Assembly: GCF_004340785.1 (NCBI RefSeq)
Contig: NZ_SLXS01000001.1
Span: 434,001 to 498,000, forward strand
DNA length: 64,000 bases
DNA from: Tumebacillus sp. BK434
Lineage (GTDB): Bacteria > Bacillota > Bacilli > Tumebacillales > Tumebacillaceae
Direction: 5' to 3'
In this document: in pieces, positions 61,501 through 64,000 of the stretch
Layout of the letters: every line of letters begins with the position of its first letter
How positions within the stretch are numbered: the first letter of the stretch is position 1
The notes under the pieces: generated by a model
What the model was told of the DNA's origin: nothing
The model's input: only the letters and a program-made list of their open reading frames with translations
The model's database searches: none
Program-made: the position numbers and the translations under genes

Positions 61501-64000
61501 CGGTAGCTGCAACAGAGGCAAGTTGCCGGCGAGTTGCCCTTTCCAGTACGGCAGCTGCTCTGCAAGCAATTCTTTTTCCAAGCGGGCTTCCTGCCACGCG
61601 GTGTAGTCGGCGTACTGTATGGACAGCTCCGGCAATGGAGAAGGCTTGTTTTGGACAAATGCTTCGTACAGCGCTGTCCACTCGCGGACAAACAGGCCGA
61701 CCGACCAGCCGTCTGCGATGATGTGGTGGAAGGTGATCAGCAGCAGATGATCTTCAGCTCCAAGCTGCACCAGCGTCGCGCGAAACAGCGGGCCATGCGC
61801 CAGATCGAACGGGCGGGTGGCTTCCTCGCGCGTCGCACGCAGAGCCGCTTCTTCACGCGTTGCGAAAGGCGCGCCGCTCAAGTCTAAGATTTGCAGAGTG
61901 TGCAGGTTCGACGTTGCAACTTGCCTCAACTCGCCGTTCACTTCCACGAACGCAGAGCGCAGCACTTCATGGCGGCGTACGATCTCATGCAAGCTGTTTT
62001 CCAATGCCTCGCGGTTCAAACGGCCTTGCAGGCGCACCGCGCCCGGCATGTTGTAAACGGGATGGCCCGGCATCAGCTGATCGAGCAGCCACAAGCGGCG
62101 CTGTGCAGAGGAAACGGGCAGGGAAGACGCAGCGGTTCTGACAAGCGGCGCAATGGCAAGCTCAGCTGCGGTGACACCGGTTTGGCCGGCCAGTTCTACG
62201 CGCGCAGCCAATCCGGCAACGGTCGGATATTGGAACAGCTCGCTCATTTCCAACTCGATGCCAAACGTTTGGCGCAGGCGGGAGATGACTTGAGTCGCCA
62301 GCAGCGAGTGTCCGCCGATGTCAAAGAAGGAGTCATGTACCCCGATCGATTCAAGCTGCAGCACCTGCGCCCAGATCGCGGCGACACGCGCCTCTGTCTC
62401 GGTGCGCGGCGCAACAAATGCTTCTTCAGACAAAAATTCATTGGCCGGAGCCGGCAGCGCTTTGCGGTCGATTTTTCCGTTTGCGGTCACAGGCAGTCTG
62501 GACAGCGTGACAAACACGCTTGGCACCATGTACTCCGGCAGCTTGTCTTGCAGGAAGCCGCGCAATTCCTGTTGCGTGATCTCTTCGCCCAAGGCAGGCA
62601 CGAAGTAGGCGACCAGACGCTTCGAAACGCCGTATTCCTGCGCGGTCACCACCGCTTGCATGACACCCGGATGCTGATCGAGCAGCGCTTCAATCTCGCC
62701 AAGTTCAACGCGGTAGCCGCGAATCTTGACCTGATGGTCGAGGCGGCCCATGAATTCCAGCGTGCCGTTCGCCAGCCAGCGCACCAGGTCGCCGGTGCGG
62801 TACAGGCGCTCGCCCTCGGCAAACGGATGCGGGATATACTTCTCAGCAGTCAGTTCCGGACGGTTTAAATAGCCGATCGCAAGACCTGCGCCGCCGAGCA
62901 ACAGCTCACCTGGCACGCCGACCGGGACAGGGCGGAGGTTCTCATCGAGCACATAAGCTTCGGTATTGGCAATCGGACGCCCGATGGAAACAGACTTGCC
63001 GATCAAGTCTTCGGTAAGCGTCGGCGCTGTGGCGAGGACGGTGCACTCCGTCGGCCCGTAGGCGTTGATCATCCGAACATGCGGCAACTCGCGCAGCACG
63101 GTGCGGACATGAGCCGGGGACAGCGCTTCGCCGGCTGCAAGCAATTGCTTCAAGCCGCACAGGGCATCCAACTGCTCATCGACCATCTGATGGAACACGA
63201 CTGCGGTCAACAGCGCCGTCGTCACCTGCTCATCGCGCAGCACGCGGCCGAGCTCTTCCAGCGAGAGATGCACACCCGGATACAGCACGAGTCGCCCGCC
63301 GTTCAGCAGGCAGCCCCAGATCTCAAACGTCGCTGCGTCAAACGAGATCGACGACACTTGCAACACGACTTCTTCTTCCGTAAGGCTTACGTAATCGGTG
63401 TCACGCACCAGGCGCGCCACCCCGCGATGCGGCACAAGCACGCCTTTGGGCTTACCGGTGGAGCCGGAGGTGTAGATCACGTAAACAGGATGATCGGCTG
63501 TGAGCACAGCAGGCGTCAGTTCAGTGCTTTCGCCTGCGAGCTCCGCGTTGTCCCCATCGAGGAGGATCACAGTCGCCGCATGCGCCGGGAGGCTGGCAGC
63601 CGTCTCTGTTTGCGCGAGAAGCACGGTGATTTTTGCATCTTCCAGCATGTAGCCTTGACGGTCTTGCGGATAGGCCGGGTCGATCGGCAGATATGCGCCG
63701 CCCGCCTTGAGGATCCCGAGCAGGCCGACGATCATCTCCGGCGAGCGCTTCATGCACAGGCCGACGAGCACATCCGGGCCGACTCCCTCGCGGCGCAAAC
63801 GGTTCGCCAATTGGTTGGCGCGCTCATCCAGTTCGCGATAGGTCAGGCTCTGATCGGCAAACGTCACCGCGACCTTTTGCGGCGTTTTGGATGCAACTTC
63901 TGCAAAAAGGGAAGGGATCGTCTGCGCACTCGGGTAAGGGGTCGCCGTCCGATTCCAGTCGACGAGCAGGGTTTGCAGCTCCTCGGCGGCAAGCATCGGC
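49360..64000 (-). CDS. NRPS3: synthetase without release domain, 5' part outside the window
   Basis: About 4880 residues are visible. Reading leftward from the window end the order is A-T, then four C-A-T modules, then a 40-residue hydrophilic, basic tail (ending TYRMKKGK) and TAA. The frame is open at position 64000 and begins in a C-A linker, so at least a condensation domain and probably more modules precede it. No epimerase, methyltransferase, thioesterase or reductase is present. Carrier domains are all GGHSLL and all C domains have LCL-type HHxxxDGWS. Codes: unresolved hydrophobic, Asn, Ala, aromatic (Tyr group), unresolved. High G+C matches NRPS1. The transcript should end at the palindromic terminator just beyond the stop. 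Confidence 0.95.
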   Translation of the reverse strand, partial: PMLAAEELQTLLVDWNRTATPYPSAQTIPSLFAEVASKTPQKVAVTFADQSLTYRELDERANQLANRLRREGVGPDVLVGLCMKRSPEMIVGLLGILKAGGAYLPIDPAYPQDRQGYMLEDAKITVLLAQTETAASLPAHAATVILLDGDNAELAGESTELTPAVLTADHPVYVIYTSGSTGKPKGVLVPHRGVARLVRDTDYVSLTEEEVVLQVSSISFDAATFEIWGCLLNGGRLVLYPGVHLSLEELGRVLRDEQVTTALLTAVVFHQMVDEQLDALCGLKQLLAAGEALSPAHVRTVLRELPHVRMINAYGPTECTVLATAPTLTEDLIGKSVSIGRPIANTEAYVLDENLRPVPVGVPGELLLGGAGLAIGYLNRPELTAEKYIPHPFAEGERLYRTGDLVRWLANGTLEFMGRLDHQVKIRGYRVELGEIEALLDQHPGVMQAVVTAQEYGVSKRLVAYFVPALGEEITQQELRGFLQDKLPEYMVPSVFVTLSRLPVTANGKIDRKALPAPANEFLSEEAFVAPRTETEARVAAIWAQVLQLESIGVHDSFFDIGGHSLLATQVISRLRQTFGIELEMSELFQYPTVAGLAARVELAGQTGVTAAELAIAPLVRTAASSLPVSSAQRRLWLLDQLMPGHPVYNMPGAVRLQGRLNREALENSLHEIVRRHEVLRSAFVEVNGELRQVATSNLHTLQILDLSGAPFATREEAALRATREEATRPFDLAHGPLFRATLVQLGAEDHLLLITFHHIIADGWSVGLFVREWTALYEAFVQNKPSPLPELSIQYADYTAWQEARLEKELLAEQLPYWKGQLAGNLPLLQLPTDHPRPVVQSYAGKTHRFALSSRLTEQLSLLSRQEGATLYMTLLTAFTILLHRSSGQDDLLVGTPVAGRSHTQAEELIGMFVNTLVVRTDASGNPTFRELLGRVKESVLGAFAHQDMPFDKLVEELQPERDMSYSPLFQVMFALQNAKMPEISMPELTARRADADNGTAKYDLTLFMEDQADGLHAALEYNTTLFETQTIERMAGHLEMLLSGLVKDPDRPIGLLPLLRDAERRQLLIEWNDTSVPYPQDLHFVEMFLQQAALRPDAEAAVFEEEHLTYAELNRRANQVAHVLQQHGVQPNVLVGILAERSLDLLVGLIGIWKAGGAYLPIDPSYPKDRLAYMLQDSGVKLLLTQEHLLHVLPEQRPDCIVLDGEQDAAIIGQAQSDEPHAPISADDLAYVIYTSGSTGRPKGTLIRHGGLSNYLLYAREAYGAAQGTGVPVHSSIAFDLTITGLFVPLTAGQRVILVPHDHGVDSLLRTLRSHQDLSYIKLTPAHLRLLGQALSPEEAAGLTRGLVIGGEALSGEDVALWREFAPHTTLYNEYGPTETVVGCCMYQLAAGDAPAGPLLIGKPIANTCLYILDANLQPVPANVYGELYIGGAGVALGYLNRDDLTEERFLPDPFATEPGARMYKTGDAVRYRADGNLEYKGRLDDQVKIRGYRIELGEIESAITGHPAVKESVLIAAPDLAGEQRLLAYSVLQEAQTLDAAGLRRHLQAVLPDYMVPSVFVFLDALPLTANGKVDRAALPAPDLSHSFSQEDYLAPRTPLEMQLASIWSELLGVDRVGSNDNFFTLGGHSLLATQVMSRIRQQAGLDIPLSELFAAPVLTDFAARLATLLNSGAGEAADAAIKPAAHGDLLPLSYAQRRMWLLDQLLPGHPLYNTAGAVRLHGQLDISALETSISVIVSRHSVLRSSFRFHEGDVQQIAGPDLPFALGRIDLSFAPAAEREELALQQAAKEAELPFNLEQGPLFRATLVKIAEQDHLLLLTFHHIVSDGWSVGVFTRELTALYAAFVQGQPSPLPELSIQYADYALWQQERILQELKDTQLPYWKNRLIGDLPLLQLPADHPRPAVQRYAGGLFRFALPTRLTERLHELSRQENATLYMTLLAAFKTLLHHYSGQDDLLIGTPVAGRNHAQIEDLVGFFVNTLVVRTDAGGNPSFRELLSRVKDATLGAYAHQDVPFDMLVEELQPARDMSYSPLFQVMFVLQNAPMPELDMPHLTAHRVDVDGSTAKFDLTLFMEEQADGLTAAFEYSSDLFEAATIERMAEHFVNLLEQIAATPEAAIGELAFLGETDLQQLLIEWNSTKSGYPQLTLPQLVAAQAAKTPDAVALIDGERRLTYSELNARANQLAHYLKKHGVGAESLVGLCMERSDELVVAILGILKAGGAYVPLDPNYPQERILFTLEDASVTLLLTEKSLTQHLTAYEGTTVCLDGVQEEIALESADNPAGGAEPHHLAYVIYTSGSTGRPKGVAIEHRSASTLVQWANDVYSPPEYAGVLFSTSICFDLSIFELFVPLSLGGKVILAENALHLPELSAREEVTLINTVPSAIAELHRMQAIPASVRVINLAGEPLKLALVQSLYEWPTVDKVFNLYGPSEDTTYSTFALMERGLTTSPLIGRPLADTQAYVLNQHLQPVPIGAAGELFLGGAGLARGYLNRPELTREKFILSPFAPKSDERLYRTGDLVRYTQDGSLAYLGRIDHQVKVRGFRIELGEIEMVLAQHALVHEATVIVREDLPGEPRIVAYAVAKDPLLLSESDLRQAVKKKLPEYMVPSAFIMLDALPLTPNGKIDRKALPAPDLSQGRESSPYLAPGTETEHELAAVWSEVLGLDKIGLADNFFALGGHSLLATQMISRVRQQFNIDLTLRSLFEASTLADFAARVEAERAAISKSSIPALVPAPRDQHLPLSFAQQRMWLLDQLSANGSAYQMPLFVRLSGSLDTVLFERTLQEIVRRHEVLRTTYRSENGTAAQTIHGEAAIPIPLHDLSALAASEQEHQKQLLLQTELERPFDLAVDLPLRALLLKIAVNEHLLLLTMHHIASDGWSLGVLVREFAALYTAFATGQHSPLPELSIQYADYALWQRSLLQGDAVEEQVRYWQEQLSGELPVLILPTVRPRPAVQTFKGATYAFSLTQELHEQLNAFSRQEGATMFMMLFSAFNALLHRYSSQDDIILGTPIAGRGTLELEPLIGLFVNTLALRTDLSGNPSFRELVGHVRDKALGAYAHQDLPFELLLDRLQVERDASRHPLFQVMFVLQNTPLPAIELPNLSLQPLDLDTGTAKFDLTLVMTETEQVCQGVLEYNTDLFDEVTIARISDHLQTLTARLLANPDLPLSQVQYLTEAETSTLLTDWSTRRPPLGSDPVHHLFEQQAARMPDATAVRFGEQTLTYAELNLRANQLAHKLRKWGVGPETRVGISVTRSPEMVIGLLGILKSGGAYVPLDPAYPEERLAFMLEDATVPVLLTQEALQDRFAQSMRPDVLFCLDSQWEQLAAESGDNPSARTEPHHLAYIIYTSGSTGRPKGVQLEHRGLTNLTLAQIESFGISAESRLLQFASFSFDASVSEIFTALVSGATLHMASRDELLPGADLIQLLQEQEISVVTLPPSVLALLPSDQFPALQTVVSAGEACSAELVRAWAPGRTFINAYGPTETTVCATLATLGPDTVRPHIGQPITGAEIYILDDHLQAVPVGVAGEIYIGGIGVARGYLNRPELTDAAFVAHPFRTEPGARLYKSGDLGRWQQDGTIEYLGRRDHQVKIRGFRIEVGELEAALLQHAAVREAVVIATTDSKGAARLIAYVTSADSIPLSAADLRSHLQATLPDYMVPAAFVCLDAFPLTANGKVDRQALPAADLSRDISAADYLAPRSQTEEVLALIWSDLLGIERIGMRDDFFALGGHSLLAAQVMSRVQIAFGLQLPLRELFDAPSVERLAARIERIRQDAQGVSLPPIARIAKDGELPLSFSQERMWFVEQLEPGTSAYNMPGAIRLHGRLNQAALEQSVQEIIRRHETLRTRFTESDGQPKQHIAAELNFVIPFLDLEQVMSDSREQALQQAIHAESRRPFDLAAGPLLRMQLVRLAAEEHVLLLTMHHIVSDGWSTGVLLRELGALYEAFDRGVPSPLPDLEIQYADYAHWERAWMQGDVLHTQLRYWKEQLAGELPVLQLPLDRPRPALRTYRGATESFVIQAGLFRKLQTLTRREGASLYMTLLAAFKSLLARYTGQEDVIVGSPVAGRLRQETEPLIGVFINTLVMRTDLSGGPTFRELLARVRKTALDAFAHQSVPFERLLEELQPARNLSISPLFQVMFILNNAPMEALQLPDITLTPEAVDTGTAKYDLTMTLSEAQEPEIAETVLHGSLNYNADLFNATTIVRLMQHFLTLLAEIAEDPDQNVFEVPLLSETERDLMLRDWNDTARDYPQNMTLPQLVEEQAVRTPDQVAVELSGELLTYRELNERANQVAHRLQTLGAGPDVPIGICMERSFDMIVGLLGILKSGAAYVPLDPTFPSGRLAYLLEDSQVPVLLTQEHLRERLPATQAHVITLDSERESLDAAFTANPARELSSEHMAYIIYTSGSTGNPKGVMVLQRGISNILHWMRETYELTAADRVLQKANFSFDASVWEIFLPLMCGARLVLAKPGGQQDPEYLISLIQESGITMTHFIPPMLQMFLETDGVEKCAALRHVFCGGEVLPRDLQERFSKRLAAQLHNRYGPTEITINATAWTCEPGDARSSVPIGRPLANVQAYVLDRTLQPVPVGVPGELHIGGHGVARGYWKRDELTAEKFIADPFSGHEQARLYKTGDLVRWLPDGTLEFLGRIDEQVKLRGYRVELGEIQAALEQHPAVREAALLVREDVPGDMYLTAYAVAHAEMQVTVEELRGYLQTSLPEFMIPAAIVLLDAMPLTPVGKVDRKALPKPDKSKALSETYVAPRNEIEAQLAEIWSNLLGVSPVGVHDNFFELGGHSLLATRLITRIRNTFQVELPIRALFGATTVAQLAPLVEQAKQTPASEPEEPDITARSRSTYRMKKGK
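52665..55760 (-). other. NRPS3 module: C, A (aromatic, Tyr group), T
   Basis: C (55760-54440) has HHIASDGWS. A (54400-52905) has FDASVSEIF and code DASTVAAVCK, one of the known tyrosine codes and close to the Phe code DAWTVAAVCK. T has GGHSLL near 52760. Confidence 0.84.
55835..58930 (-). other. NRPS3 module: C, A (Ala), T
   Basis: C (58930-57600) has HHIVSDGWS. A (57550-56080) has FDLSIFELF and code DLFNNALTYK, the standard alanine code. T has GGHSLL near 55935. Confidence 0.88.
59000..62125 (-). other. NRPS3 module: C, A (Asn), T
   Basis: C (62125-60815) has HHIIADGWS. A (60760-59230) has FDLTITGLF and code DLTKVGEVGK, the asparagine group (Asp codes have His in place of Glu at 322). T has GGHSLL near 59110. 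Confidence 0.87.
62225..64000 (-). other. NRPS3 first visible module: A (DAFLLAAVLK), T
   Basis: The A domain runs from about 63930 to 62455 (YTSGSTGKPKG, FDAATFEIW). Code DAFLLAAVLK is not one I know; the all-hydrophobic pocket suggests an aliphatic or aromatic residue. T has GGHSLL near 62310. The matching C domain is beyond the window end. Confidence 0.75.

Noticed and set aside
3872-64000. Regularly spaced similar sequences as a CRISPR array or tandem repeat
   Set aside because: The periodicity is about 3.1 kb and reflects repeated C-A-T modules; there are no short direct repeats with unique spacers.

Overview
This 64 kb window is almost entirely nonribosomal peptide synthetase (NRPS) DNA from an endospore-forming Firmicute. 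The evidence for a spore former is a complete three-gene GerA-type germinant receptor operon at the left edge. The high G+C of most genes together with very large lipopeptide-type NRPSs would fit Tumebacillus, Brevibacillus or Paenibacillus-like bacteria; the genus is inference only.

Layout. 65-3710 (+): gerAA-gerAB-gerAC with ATGA stop/start overlaps, closed by a terminator. 3872-28612 (+): NRPS1, about 8246 residues, a complete line (FAAL-ACP loading, six elongation modules, two epimerases, thioesterase), closed by a strong terminator. 28613-32044: a lower-G+C spacer with small unrelated genes: a hypothetical ORF, a secreted stalk/sunset-domain protein, a GNAT acetyltransferase, a frameshifted DUF7662-like gene (-), a MOSC protein and a membrane-anchored ankyrin protein (-). 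32045-48838 (+): NRPS2, 5597 residues, five modules plus a thioesterase with a cysteine nucleophile, visibly poorer in G+C than NRPS1 and NRPS3. 48839-49321: a junction with an IS3-family remnant and the 3' stub of a RidA-family gene. 49360-64000 (-): NRPS3, cut by the window end, with five adenylation domains visible and no release domain.

Specificity codes were read by hand against GrsA-PheA. NRPS1: DGCMIGGTFK (nearest Val), DFWNIGMVHK (Thr), DIFHFGLIIK (Gly-like), DVRHFALLAK (see below), DAQLLGVVIK (unresolved, epimerised), DIENIGSVTK (perhaps a basic residue, epimerised). The product should be an N-acylated hexapeptide. NRPS2: DVWHISLIDK (Ser), DLYNLSLIWK (Cys), DAWQFGLIDK (Gln), DPRHFGFQAK (Lys2-like), DDVQVSSIDK (unresolved). 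NRPS3: DAFLLAAVLK (unresolved, hydrophobic), DLTKVGEVGK (Asn), DLFNNALTYK (Ala), DASTVAAVCK (aromatic, Tyr group), DAWHFGRINK (unresolved).

The most interesting signals are these. (i) Module 4 of both NRPS1 and NRPS2 is the same rare C-A subtype with an Arg239/His278 pocket. That pocket is shared with enzymes that activate a side-chain carboxyl (Lys2, McyB, McyE), so isopeptide or reversed backbone linkages are likely. (ii) The NRPS2 thioesterase uses Cys. (iii) A DCL-like condensation domain follows the Ser module in NRPS2 although no epimerase is present. (iv) NRPS3 has no release domain and NRPS2 has no loading domain, so a hand-off in trans between the two convergent genes is possible. 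No phosphopantetheinyl transferase, MbtH, exporter or regulator gene lies in the window.
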